From: a virus
Direction: 5' to 3' (one strand)
Virus record (IMG/VR): IMGVR_UViG_3300011115_000398
Location: 1-26,824 of that record
DNA: 26,824 nt
In this document: positions 13,729 through 22,761 of the stretch, piece after piece
How the letters are laid out: each line of letters opens with the position of its first letter
Numbering within the stretch: the stretch's first letter is position 1
Notes under the pieces: model-generated
What the model was told of the DNA's origin: nothing
Database searches by the model: none
What the model saw: the letters and a program-made list of their open reading frames with translations, nothing else
Made by a program: the position numbers and the translations under genes

Positions 13729-16700
13729 AATCTTCGTCAGGTTCCGTTGGGGATACCGCTACAGATTTTCTCAATTCACGTACGTAGGAAAGCATTTCGT
13801 TTTCCAGTTTACGCATTTCATCAATTGCTTCACGGCGCTCAGCGCCTGTCATGCCAAGCATTTCTTCGGTGCCCTGCTCATACATCGTACGGTATTTGCG
13901 AGTTGCACTTAATTGTTCTAATGAACTGTTAATGACAGGTGCAATACTTATCAACGCTTCATTGTTTTCTAAATACTTCTGTGCTTTCTCGGGGTCGCGG
14001 TTAAGCAACGATTTGTATGTTGCATCCACTTGACTAACTTTTTCTTGCAGGTCGTAGAACTCATTTTTAGCGCGACCACCAATTGTGTCATACAAGAATA
14101 AACTACCAAACGGCATCTGATACAGGGGGCGGTCAGGGCGTGTTGGGTTTAACGCAGCATCAGTTATCAGCAGTGTAGTTGATCCCGCCATACCAAACAT
14201 GCCGCGCAAGAAGTTATCAATCTTGATTGGTGATACGTTGGTTTCTTCACCCAAAGCTTTGGCAAGTTCTGAGGTGCTGGAAGTGTATCGTTGCCCCGGT
14301 TCTAAACGTTTTAACGAAGCTGATTCCAACTCCCGTTGCAGGAAGAATGAATAGTTGGTTAAGTTCTCAACGATAGGTTTGATAAAAGACGGTGTTACGT
14401 TGGGCGAACCATACGCTGACATTGCGCCCTTGGCTACACTACCTAACGCTTGAACTACGCTTTGCTCTTCGTCTGTACCGTAACGGCGGTAGTACTCTAC
14501 GATACGTTCTGGAATTGACTTAAAGAGAAAACCAAGTTCTTTTGGCACACCAAACTTATACCCGTTAGGCAAGAGCCAGTTGTTATCACGTACCTCATCT
14601 GTTGCGTTTTTGTAACCTTCATCGTCGCTCATTGATAGGGCATAAACAAAACCCAACGCAGTCATAATTGCCACACGGCTTAAGAATAGCTTACGCGCCG
14701 CCGCACGGTTAAGTGCAGATGATGAATCTAAACCTGTAGCTGATCGGTACAGCACATCCATACCCTGCGCGTACGCGTTAAAGAACGGGATCACGCGGGC
14801 GGCGGTACGCATGACAGGGCTTGAGCCACGGCGGGTAAAGTTAATCAACTCACGGGCACGGGTTTGTGCAAGGACTTCATCGCCTTTGGTTTCCCGCATA
14901 GTTTCTTCATACACTGCCAAGCGTGCGGCCAAATCGGAAGCTTTAGTAAATTGCTCAAGACGGTGGAACAACTTCTGTCCAACGTTGCGTTTGGTTTCAC
15001 CAATCTCTTTTTCAATGTCGCTGACAGGCTGGTATATGTTGAAATCGTAGTCACCCACAATGCCAAGTTCTTCCATGCGTCTGACCATTGGCGATTTGCG
15101 ACCTGTAATTTCCCCAAAGAATACACGAGGCATGTTGTACAAAGTCTTCATTGCTACAACTAAGGGGCGTTCTACACCTGAGTAAAAGGCAGCACGTTGA
15201 GCATCTTCAATAACCTGTTTGATTGCAAACGGGGGCATTGCGGTAATAGACAAACGCAACCAACGGGATGTTGCACCCAATACCTTGGTCAGGCCATTCA
15301 TCATCTCAGGCGCTTGTTGGAACGCCAGTATGTCGTATTCATTCTGCACTTCAAACAGCACGGGCTTGCCGTCACGGTACAGGCTCACAACCAAATTGGG
15401 GTTCTTAGCTTTTTCTCTGGTTGGCACTTCTTGTGCAAAGCCACCCAACTCCATCGTCTCAAGCAGTTTGACCGCCGCATGGTTTTTCATGGAATCTTCT
15501 ACCATCCAACTCAAACGGTTGGCGTAGCTGTCCAGCACGTTTTTAACTGGGCGACCAAGTGACCCTTCCATACCGGGAAGTTTCTTCAATATGCCTATGC
15601 CTTTGCCACGGTACACCATGTTAGGTGCGGCTTCTTCAAACACGCGGCTGAACGGTACGTAGGCATTATTGTCTTTCCAGAACTGACCTTGCTCTTTGGT
15701 CAAACGCCCTGTAGCAATCATCAGATCAACAGCTTGCGTACGTGTTGCGTTTAGATCGTCTTGGATTTCTCTAATGCCAGCAGATTGTTGGTACGCCTTC
15801 TCAAGCGTGGCAATCTGTTTTAAATCCATGTGCATGAAAATCTTTTTCTTACGTTCAGCATCGGCTTCTTTGTTTTTGCCTTGCTGTTCTAGAAGTAGCG
15901 CAGATGCCTCTAAGGGTTTGTTGTGCTCTTCGTTGATGTTGTGCAAACGATGGCCTTCCAATACGGTAGACACTTCGTTCTTTGCTTCTTCATACGATAG
16001 GTTATTTGCACGGGCGTATTCGCCAACCTTTTGCAGGGCTGTCACCATTGACTTGCCTTGCTTGTAGGATTCCACCAAACCATCTTTGGTTAAACGTATG
16101 CCGCCAGCACGGAAGAAGTCCATCACAATCTTGGCGCTATCTTCTGCTTGGCGTGCCAACAACATAGGGTTGATATTGCCAAAGTAATCACGCACGCCCT
16201 GAGAGAACATGGTAGATACCTTGGCTTCGACCGTAGCATACTTGTCAGCCACTGCTTGACGGAAGGTATTCATAACGCCAGAATTTTCTCTGGCAGATTG
16301 CACCCCTTTCAAGCCTTGTGTAATGACGTTACCTACCCCCGTTTGATCCCCTGTTGGGAATTGCTGTTGGATGTCTTTAATAGATTGACGCGTTGCAGCA
16401 TCAAGTTCTTTCACCATGACGGGCGCAATACCGGGTAGCGAGCCTTCAACTTCTGTACCTGTCAAAGATTCCTGTAACTTACGGCCTTCGGTCATAATGC
16501 TGTCAACAGTCAACATGGCTGACGCCAAGGCAGTGTGTTGTGCATCAGCCGCTAGACCCAGTGCTCTTAATACAGCTTTTGCAAACGCAGTAAATACGTT
16601 GCTGTTACGGCGATAGGGGATAGCCATTAGTGCGGCTTGGAAATCTTTGTTAGACATTGCCTCAGATGCAAATTCACTGAGGTTGGTCATGCCATACTTT

Positions 16701-19700
16701 TCCATAATCTTTGGATCAGCTTTGGCTACGTAGTCATACAACTCTTGCAGGTTACGGATACCTGAATTGTTTAGTTTGCCCGCACCCTGAAGCGCAATAG
16801 CGCGGTGTACAAACCCATGCACAAGTTCGTGTAATAGAACGTGGGCACCAGCATAACCATTGACTAACTGAATTTTGTCTGTCTGTGCATCGTATTGACC
16901 TGCGACAATGTTGTCACCTTCTCGACCCAATGCACCTTCAGCCACCAACTCGATGGTTGGCAGTTTGTTAGATAACAAAATGCGGCGTGCTACTGCGCGG
17001 TCAAGATCGTTGTACACACCTTTGGGCGCTTTGAGGATAGCCTGCAACGCGCCTCTGACATCACCTTCTTGCAACTTAACTTGCAGGTCAGCTTCAACTG
17101 CTACGGGGCGATCCACAAACGACAAGTCAACCGCAGGTTTCTGTAGGGCTTGTGTTTCAGCAAGTTTCTCTTCTTTTTTAGCTATGTCTCGTACGTTTTC
17201 TGCTTTGGCAGTGGTGGGGGTTTCAGTGCGTTCGGTAGTTTTTGTCTCCGGCTTGAACATCTCAGCCGTGGTTTCAGTTGCGTCAGGTAAAACAAAGATC
17301 AAGCCGCCGTCAAGACTGTCGATGTTAGGAACAATTTTGTCTACAAACGTGTTATGTTTTGTATTGATACAGCCGTAGCTGATGCGGTTGTCTTCCGCTG
17401 TTTCAGTATCCAAACGATCTAAGCGTTTTTCAGAAGGCGTGCTGGTATCTGCTGCATGGATGGCAATGTAGCCCGTGCTATCTTTGGATTCAACAAGCAC
17501 TAGCATCTGTTTACCAGCGTACTCGGACTTCATTGACTTTAGTGTGAACTTGCCAGCGGGGGTAATTTTTGCGCCGCCTTCTAAGGAAGATACAGCCTCC
17601 ATCACATCACCCTTATCTTTGCCATACAAAGTAGGGTCAGACAAAGCGTGAGAGCCATCTTCCTTAAAGATGTGCATCATTCCGTTTGGCTTGTCAGCAA
17701 CCATAAACCATTTGCCAGACTTCATGGCAACGGGTGCCATCGCACTGTACACATCTTGTGCAAGGGGCGACATCTTGGCTTTAGCAACTTCGGGTACAGG
17801 CGCAGTTACTGAAGTCGTTTCTTGGAACGTTTTTTGTATGTTAATGTTGTACTGATTAGTTAGCCCGTTGGGGTTAAATATCAAACCAACAGCAAGTACG
17901 CCCGATGCAATCTGGTTAACAATTTCACGGATAGCTTTGGCTACAGCCTTGGAACCTTCGTTAATTGACTTGGCTACGTCAGCACGTAGCTTTTTCCAGA
18001 ACTCTGGGTTGTCCTTTTTGACGCCGTAGAAATCTTCAAGTTCTTCAACTTGGTCATCTTGCAGGCGGTTGACGGGGCCTTCCAACAACTTCTGTTCGCT
18101 ATCAGGGATTACCCGTGTCTCACCCTCAATAATGTTGCTTTCGTCTGTGACCTTCTTGGGTTCAGGTTTAGCTTCAGGCGCTTGCTTCTGTTTACTTTCG
18201 TAAGCCTCAAGTGCAAACTTGATTTCATCCAGCAAGTCTTGGGTACCCATATCCTTATCTTTGGATATGCTCTCAACCGCGTTCAAGCTGATGTCGTCAA
18301 TCAAGCCTGCTTTGTGCAGACGCTTGGCAAATGATTTGACTTTAGCTTTGGTTGTGTCGGGGTCAAGGTCAAGGTCATCGGCAGTTTCACGCGCCTTCTC
18401 AAGAGCTTTGTCAACCTTCGGTTCTTCTTTCTTAGGCGCAACCTTTGGTGCTTCAAGCTTCTTAGGCTCAACCTTTTTGGGTTCGACTTTCTTAGGCTCG
18501 ACCTTTTTGGGTTCTGTTTTCTTTACAACTTTGATAGGTGCAGGGGCAGGTGGTGCTTCCACTGCTTTGGTGGGTGCGGGCAACGCAAGTTGGGTAGCCT
18601 TCTTTGCAGATGGTTGTGCCGCCTTGTTAGCCGCTTTCTTTTCAGCAGATTGCCCTGTGGTTTTGGTGGGGGTTTTTACAACGGGTGCAATAACAGGCGC
18701 TTCTACTTTTGGTGCTTCTGCAACGGGCGCAGCTTCAACCTTTGGTGCAGGTGCGGGCAACGCTTGGAACTCAGGGCGTCCTAGGAACGTATCAATCTTC
18801 TGGGTAATCGCAGGGCTACGGCCTTCCTTATAGATAGTCAGCATGTTCCTTACATCTGCCGCATCTTCTGGTTTGGTAATGTCCAGACCTTGGATAGCAT
18901 GGCCGGGCTTGCGCATCACAGCCGTAGGGCCAATACCCAATACGCCAAGCGTATCAGCAGTGATGACGGGGGCTACTGTCTCAGGGGTGGGCTTTTGCCT
19001 CACCGTGGGTTCGGTAACTGGTGGCTTCTTTACAATTATCTTTGGCTCAGGAACCTCGGCTTCAGCAGTTGGCGTACCTACGCGAGTAAACAAACCAAGT
19101 TGGCCTGCTTCTTTGGCGGCGTTGCGGTCAGCCTGACCTGCGCGAGCATCGCGTCTGTTCTGTAAATCCAAAGCGGCTTGCGCTTCTTCCACTGTCTTTA
19201 CAGTTTTAAATGTATCTGGCGCGGCTGGTGCGGGCGCTTCTTGCTCAATGGGGTTACCCATTAAATCTGTTTGTTGTATGGGGGGCGGCTGGTCTATAAA
19301 CGCACGCATCTCTATCTGCTGTGGTTCAGGAAGAGTAAACGCCGCCGCTGCGTACTTAGCCTGCAATTCAGGGGGTAGCTTTTTAATTACCTTGGCGTTT
19401 TCCTTTTGCATCCGTGCAAATTCTGTAGGTACACGGGTGTCTTCTTCGGCAATGCCTATCATTAAATCCGTGACAGTTTTAATGCGGCTCTTAACTTCTT
19501 TGGTTTCTGTCTGCCCTAACAACGCTTGTTTTTCTTTAAACAACTCTGCATAAGAGTCGGTCTTCTGCATTACATCGCTGTAATCTTTGGGGAACGTTTG
19601 TTCTAATTCAGCCTGACGTTGGGCACGCAGTGTTTGCAGTTCTGCGGCGGCGGCTTTCTCAGCTTCTACACGGGCAAGTTTTTGTTGGTCAGCTTCAGCT

Positions 19701-20878
19701 TTGGCTTCTGCGTCAATTAGCTTCTCACCCTCACGGGCGGCACGGCCTTGCTTGACACCCATCTGCTCTTGGGCACGAGCTTCGCGTGCAGCTTGTGCGG
19801 CGGCTTCTACATCGGTTGGCTGGCCCGGTGTTTGTGCTTGAGCTTCTGGGGTTATATTCCCACGAAAGCCACTGATTGCGCCTGCACCGCCACCCATACC
19901 AACACCACCAACAGCGGCTTGACCTGCTGTTGCACCCACGCCTTGCATCAACGCTTGGGTAGGATCAATTTCACGCATGGCCAAGTTTTGTGTGAACTTG
20001 CCACCACCTTCTTCAACTGACTCACTTACGCCTTCACCCAGTGCGCCTTTGAAAGCGCCACCTACCATACCAGATACGCCTTTTTTACCTGCCAAAGCTT
20101 CTTCTAATGCTTTTGCACCGGGTAAGCGTTGCGCTAATAAAGAAATGATTGCACCCGATGCGCCAGCGGCACGGGCTAAATTGATGGCAATACCAGCAGC
20201 TTCAGGTTCAGATTTACCTTCTTTGCGAAGCTTGGCGTAAATATCTTCATACGCTTGTGCGCCAACATCAGCACCTTGCTGAACTGCGCCTGTACGAACA
20301 GCGGCAGACGTACCCGCTTTGATCGCAGCTTCTTTAGCGGTAGCTTCTTCAATACCAGCAATAACCCCACGTTTGAGGGCAGCACGCCCCGCAATACCCG
20401 CCGCGGCTCCCGGTACAACAAGCTGGGGCACTTGTTCAGCAAGGAAAGAAGTAAGCAGTGCGGGGTCTTTGATTGTCTCAGCAAACGAAGTAATGAACGC
20501 GGCACCTTGGCCACTTTTTTCTGCTTCTTCAACTTTGCGTGAACGGGCGGCTTCACGGGCTTTTAAACCCGCAGATTTCATTTCTTCGCCGTACTTTTGG
20601 ATGTCTTCACCAAGGCCAAGTGCCCCAGTTTTTTCCATGTTGCCCGTAGCCAGCCCATACAACTGTCCGGGTAGCTGAACCAAACTGCCAAGCCCTGATA
20701 CGGCACCAGCACCAATATCGGTTACCGCTTCGGTAAGTGAACGTTCCTTGGAAGGCGCAACTGCCGAGTCTGGGTATTGCGCTATAACCGCTTGCGCTAC
20801 TTGTGCATCACTTGCCCCCGGGGGGCCTTCAATTCGATAGGTTTGTCCATTAGGGGCTGTGATGCGATAGATTGGCAT
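13727..20878 (-). CDS. Giant internal virion protein, polyvalent: L,D-transpeptidase-like, HExxH peptidase-like and LPD38-like regions
   Basis: This 2383-residue protein is the last of the - strand virion genes, in the place of T7 gp16. Residues 1-340 begin PIYRITAPNGQTYRIEG and contain Gly/Ala-rich, membrane-prone helices. Charged Ala/Pro/Lys-rich linkers follow, with EPKKV repeats near 786-816. Residues about 1045-1190 resemble an L,D-transpeptidase (YkuD): TPAGKF at 1106-1111, His1141, SYGCIN with Cys1170. Residues about 1280-1450 have HELVH (1350-1354) and EFASE (1402-1406), a gluzincin-like zinc site. Near 2009-2040, INFTRRGSSPVMRTAARVIP recalls the LPD38 region of large polyvalent proteins. 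The protein is probably ejected with DNA and remodels the cell wall. The ATG lacks a clear ribosome binding site but lies 5 bases from the preceding stop. Confidence 0.85.
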   Translation of the reverse strand: MPIYRITAPNGQTYRIEGPPGASDAQVAQAVIAQYPDSAVAPSKERSLTEAVTDIGAGAVSGLGSLVQLPGQLYGLATGNMEKTGALGLGEDIQKYGEEMKSAGLKAREAARSRKVEEAEKSGQGAAFITSFAETIKDPALLTSFLAEQVPQLVVPGAAAGIAGRAALKRGVIAGIEEATAKEAAIKAGTSAAVRTGAVQQGADVGAQAYEDIYAKLRKEGKSEPEAAGIAINLARAAGASGAIISLLAQRLPGAKALEEALAGKKGVSGMVGGAFKGALGEGVSESVEEGGGKFTQNLAMREIDPTQALMQGVGATAGQAAVGGVGMGGGAGAISGFRGNITPEAQAQTPGQPTDVEAAAQAAREARAQEQMGVKQGRAAREGEKLIDAEAKAEADQQKLARVEAEKAAAAELQTLRAQRQAELEQTFPKDYSDVMQKTDSYAELFKEKQALLGQTETKEVKSRIKTVTDLMIGIAEEDTRVPTEFARMQKENAKVIKKLPPELQAKYAAAAFTLPEPQQIEMRAFIDQPPPIQQTDLMGNPIEQEAPAPAAPDTFKTVKTVEEAQAALDLQNRRDARAGQADRNAAKEAGQLGLFTRVGTPTAEAEVPEPKIIVKKPPVTEPTVRQKPTPETVAPVITADTLGVLGIGPTAVMRKPGHAIQGLDITKPEDAADVRNMLTIYKEGRSPAITQKIDTFLGRPEFQALPAPAPKVEAAPVAEAPKVEAPVIAPVVKTPTKTTGQSAEKKAANKAAQPSAKKATQLALPAPTKAVEAPPAPAPIKVVKKTEPKKVEPKKVEPKKVEPKKLEAPKVAPKKEEPKVDKALEKARETADDLDLDPDTTKAKVKSFAKRLHKAGLIDDISLNAVESISKDKDMGTQDLLDEIKFALEAYESKQKQAPEAKPEPKKVTDESNIIEGETRVIPDSEQKLLEGPVNRLQDDQVEELEDFYGVKKDNPEFWKKLRADVAKSINEGSKAVAKAIREIVNQIASGVLAVGLIFNPNGLTNQYNINIQKTFQETTSVTAPVPEVAKAKMSPLAQDVYSAMAPVAMKSGKWFMVADKPNGMMHIFKEDGSHALSDPTLYGKDKGDVMEAVSSLEGGAKITPAGKFTLKSMKSEYAGKQMLVLVESKDSTGYIAIHAADTSTPSEKRLDRLDTETAEDNRISYGCINTKHNTFVDKIVPNIDSLDGGLIFVLPDATETTAEMFKPETKTTERTETPTTAKAENVRDIAKKEEKLAETQALQKPAVDLSFVDRPVAVEADLQVKLQEGDVRGALQAILKAPKGVYNDLDRAVARRILLSNKLPTIELVAEGALGREGDNIVAGQYDAQTDKIQLVNGYAGAHVLLHELVHGFVHRAIALQGAGKLNNSGIRNLQELYDYVAKADPKIMEKYGMTNLSEFASEAMSNKDFQAALMAIPYRRNSNVFTAFAKAVLRALGLAADAQHTALASAMLTVDSIMTEGRKLQESLTGTEVEGSLPGIAPVMVKELDAATRQSIKDIQQQFPTGDQTGVGNVITQGLKGVQSARENSGVMNTFRQAVADKYATVEAKVSTMFSQGVRDYFGNINPMLLARQAEDSAKIVMDFFRAGGIRLTKDGLVESYKQGKSMVTALQKVGEYARANNLSYEEAKNEVSTVLEGHRLHNINEEHNKPLEASALLLEQQGKNKEADAERKKKIFMHMDLKQIATLEKAYQQSAGIREIQDDLNATRTQAVDLMIATGRLTKEQGQFWKDNNAYVPFSRVFEEAAPNMVYRGKGIGILKKLPGMEGSLGRPVKNVLDSYANRLSWMVEDSMKNHAAVKLLETMELGGFAQEVPTREKAKNPNLVVSLYRDGKPVLFEVQNEYDILAFQQAPEMMNGLTKVLGATSRWLRLSITAMPPFAIKQVIEDAQRAAFYSGVERPLVVAMKTLYNMPRVFFGEITGRKSPMVRRMEELGIVGDYDFNIYQPVSDIEKEIGETKRNVGQKLFHRLEQFTKASDLAARLAVYEETMRETKGDEVLAQTRARELINFTRRGSSPVMRTAARVIPFFNAYAQGMDVLYRSATGLDSSSALNRAAARKLFLSRVAIMTALGFVYALSMSDDEGYKNATDEVRDNNWLLPNGYKFGVPKELGFLFKSIPERIVEYYRRYGTDEEQSVVQALGSVAKGAMSAYGSPNVTPSFIKPIVENLTNYSFFLQRELESASLKRLEPGQRYTSSTSELAKALGEETNVSPIKIDNFLRGMFGMAGSTTLLITDAALNPTRPDRPLYQMPFGSLFLYDTIGGRAKNEFYDLQEKVSQVDATYKSLLNRDPEKAQKYLENNEALISIAPVINSSLEQLSATRKYRTMYEQGTEEMLGMTGAERREAIDEMRKLENEMLSYVRELRKSVAVSPTEPDED
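18431..18520 (-). repeat. Three tandem 30-base units encoding EPKKV repeats
   Basis: Three 30-base units (18431-18460, 18461-18490 and 18491-18520) start with CTTAGGCKC on the + strand. The last two are near-identical and the first is diverged. On the coding strand each unit carries two five-residue repeats with different codons (GAACCCAAAAAGGTC, then GAGCCTAAGAAAGTC), so the DNA repeat is 30 bases, not 15. It lies in the Lys/Pro linker of the giant protein at about residues 786-816 and probably arose by slippage. Confidence 0.75.
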
Positions 20879-20883
20879 AGTGT

Positions 20884-22752
20884 TTATCTAGTGGGTTCGA
20901 CCGAAGCTTTCCCCCACTGTGACAAATCTATACCGCTACCACTGCCAGTAGGGGGGAGTTGCGATATTGTATCGCTACCACCTAATTTTGCAATATCGGC
21001 TCTCAATTGATTTCGGCGAGATTCTAAACGCGCTTTCATTTCTGCGTTTTTAGGTAAATTAAGGCGAATGTCTTTTTCTAATTGTTTAGAAATGTCTGAA
21101 AGTTCTAGCTTTGCCGCGTTCAACTGTAGTTGAGCCTCTCGTGACAACGCCATTGCACCCGCGCCCGCGCCACGGTTTTGTGCCGATACCATAGCCGCAT
21201 CAGCCATACGCCCTGAAGTAACATCGGCACGTTTGTAATGCTCCAATACACCTTGTTGGTACTTTTCTGTATTTGCAAGTTCTTGCGCTTTTTGTTGGAG
21301 TTGAAGACCCACTTGCTGGGATTTGTCGGCTTGTGCAAAGAGGCTAACAGCTTCTCCACGGGCACCACGTTCTTCAGCGCGTTGCGCTTGAGACATCAAC
21401 ATCTCAGATTGCGTCAAAGCTTTGCGTGCAGCATCGTTGGTTTTCTGTGTCTCTTGGTATACGTTCAAAGCCTCAAGGCCACCTTCACTGATGTTCTGCA
21501 TGGCAAACTGTGACTTACCGCCCATTGTTTTGAGGCCACCACGGATCAACGCATCAGAAAGCATATTCTTTTCACGGGTGTCAATGCGTGAGCGATCTTG
21601 TGCAAACTGTTCACCAAAGGGCTTGTAGCTTGCTTGAATTTTTTCCAATTCAGGCTTGGCTAATGCTTCGGATCTTGCGCGGATTTCTTCTGCTGTTTGG
21701 GGTGTATATGCTGGCGTAGCAGGGGCATCCCCTCTTTTGCTTTGTCCATAAGGAACTATTCCAAGGCTTGCCAGCGCGTCCGGCGTTGGGGCAGGGGCTT
21801 CCACTTTGGTTTTAGCTTTTCCACCGCCAGTGCCCGTACCACCTGCGCTTGGCTTGGGTGGAGTAGGTTTATCTGCAACCACGTCGGCTTTACTTGCGTT
21901 GGGGTTACGAACCATTTTCTTTGTTTCTTCGTCGTATATAAACGGTGGGTTATCGCGTGCTTTAATTTCAGCTTCTTCAATATCAAACTCAGCGTCATCA
22001 GCAGAACGCATCGGTTTGTACCCTTTCATAAGCTTTGCTTTTTCAGCGTATTCGTCTTCTTGCTTTTGCTTTTTACGCTTCTTATTTCTTTCAGCAACGT
22101 TTTCTTCTTGTGATTTAAGTGTCAAATAAGGTGATACGGTGTCATAAATGTCTGAGCCTGCTTGGCTTAAAAACTCGCCAATACCCATGCCTTCATAGCC
22201 GGAAGTAGTGGGAAGCACGTTACCGCCAAGTTCGTTTACAGGAGGTAGTCTCTTAACCAAACCTTGCTCTTTATAGCCCGGAACACCACCACCAGACATG
22301 CGAACCACTGGCTCACTGCGCTGGGCAAAGTCATACATGCCGCCTTGTGCCATACCGTCAATAGTTCTTCTAGGGACATCGTCACCATCGCCATAGCCTG
22401 CCATACCACCAGCGGCCATACCTTCTTCATCATCTCCGTAGCCAGCGATACCGCCGTCAGCCATACGTTGCATGTTGGGCGCAGGCAGGTCGCTAATGCC
22501 CTGCCCTTGGGGGGCTTGCTGGGGTGCGGCTTGGGGTGTCATCGCCATCAGTGCGGCATCATTGACCTTGGGCATCTCTTGCCCAGCCATCCTAGCCTGA
22601 CCACTCATACGAATCTTCTGGCGATTCTGGCTTTCTTGGAAGGCCAAGGGGAAAATGTAAGGGTCGGATTTGTGCATCGCAGCATATTGCTGCAAAACAC
22701 GGTCATCCATCATGCGCAACTGGGATGTGATGTCTCTTTGGTCGATTGCCAT
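20884..22752 (-). CDS. Internal virion protein, gp15-like by position (622 aa)
   Basis: The 622-residue protein starts MAIDQRDITSQLRMMDDRVL. Residues about 90-170 hold short glycine-rich repeats (DGGIAGYGD, AAGGMAGYGD, AQGGMYDFA, SGGGVPGY). A basic KKRKKQKQEDEYAEKAK segment lies near 225-240, a Pro/Gly linker near 285-340, and the second half (about 355-600) is almost entirely charged, Gln/Ala-rich helix. No enzyme motif is seen. Position and the long helical half suggest a T7 gp15-like component of the DNA ejection apparatus; sequence similarity to T7 gp15 is not claimed. AAGGAAGTAAC precedes the ATG and overlaps the preceding stop region. Confidence 0.7.
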   Translation of the reverse strand: MAIDQRDITSQLRMMDDRVLQQYAAMHKSDPYIFPLAFQESQNRQKIRMSGQARMAGQEMPKVNDAALMAMTPQAAPQQAPQGQGISDLPAPNMQRMADGGIAGYGDDEEGMAAGGMAGYGDGDDVPRRTIDGMAQGGMYDFAQRSEPVVRMSGGGVPGYKEQGLVKRLPPVNELGGNVLPTTSGYEGMGIGEFLSQAGSDIYDTVSPYLTLKSQEENVAERNKKRKKQKQEDEYAEKAKLMKGYKPMRSADDAEFDIEEAEIKARDNPPFIYDEETKKMVRNPNASKADVVADKPTPPKPSAGGTGTGGGKAKTKVEAPAPTPDALASLGIVPYGQSKRGDAPATPAYTPQTAEEIRARSEALAKPELEKIQASYKPFGEQFAQDRSRIDTREKNMLSDALIRGGLKTMGGKSQFAMQNISEGGLEALNVYQETQKTNDAARKALTQSEMLMSQAQRAEERGARGEAVSLFAQADKSQQVGLQLQQKAQELANTEKYQQGVLEHYKRADVTSGRMADAAMVSAQNRGAGAGAMALSREAQLQLNAAKLELSDISKQLEKDIRLNLPKNAEMKARLESRRNQLRADIAKLGGSDTISQLPPTGSGSGIDLSQWGKASVEPTR

Positions 22753-22761
22753 GTTACTTCC

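Noticed and set aside
16908-17378. + strand frame of 156 aa within the giant gene
   Set aside because: It lies opposite the transpeptidase and peptidase region, whose - strand translation shows clear motifs. The antisense product has no recognisable domain.
18431-18520. CRISPR-like array
   Set aside because: The 30-base units are contiguous, with no spacers, and are in frame within a coding repeat.
18219-18833. Long + strand frame (204 aa, repeated FLGST) opposite the giant gene
   Set aside because: It is the reverse of the Lys/Pro repeat region of the giant protein, has low-complexity composition dictated by the other strand and no ribosome binding site.
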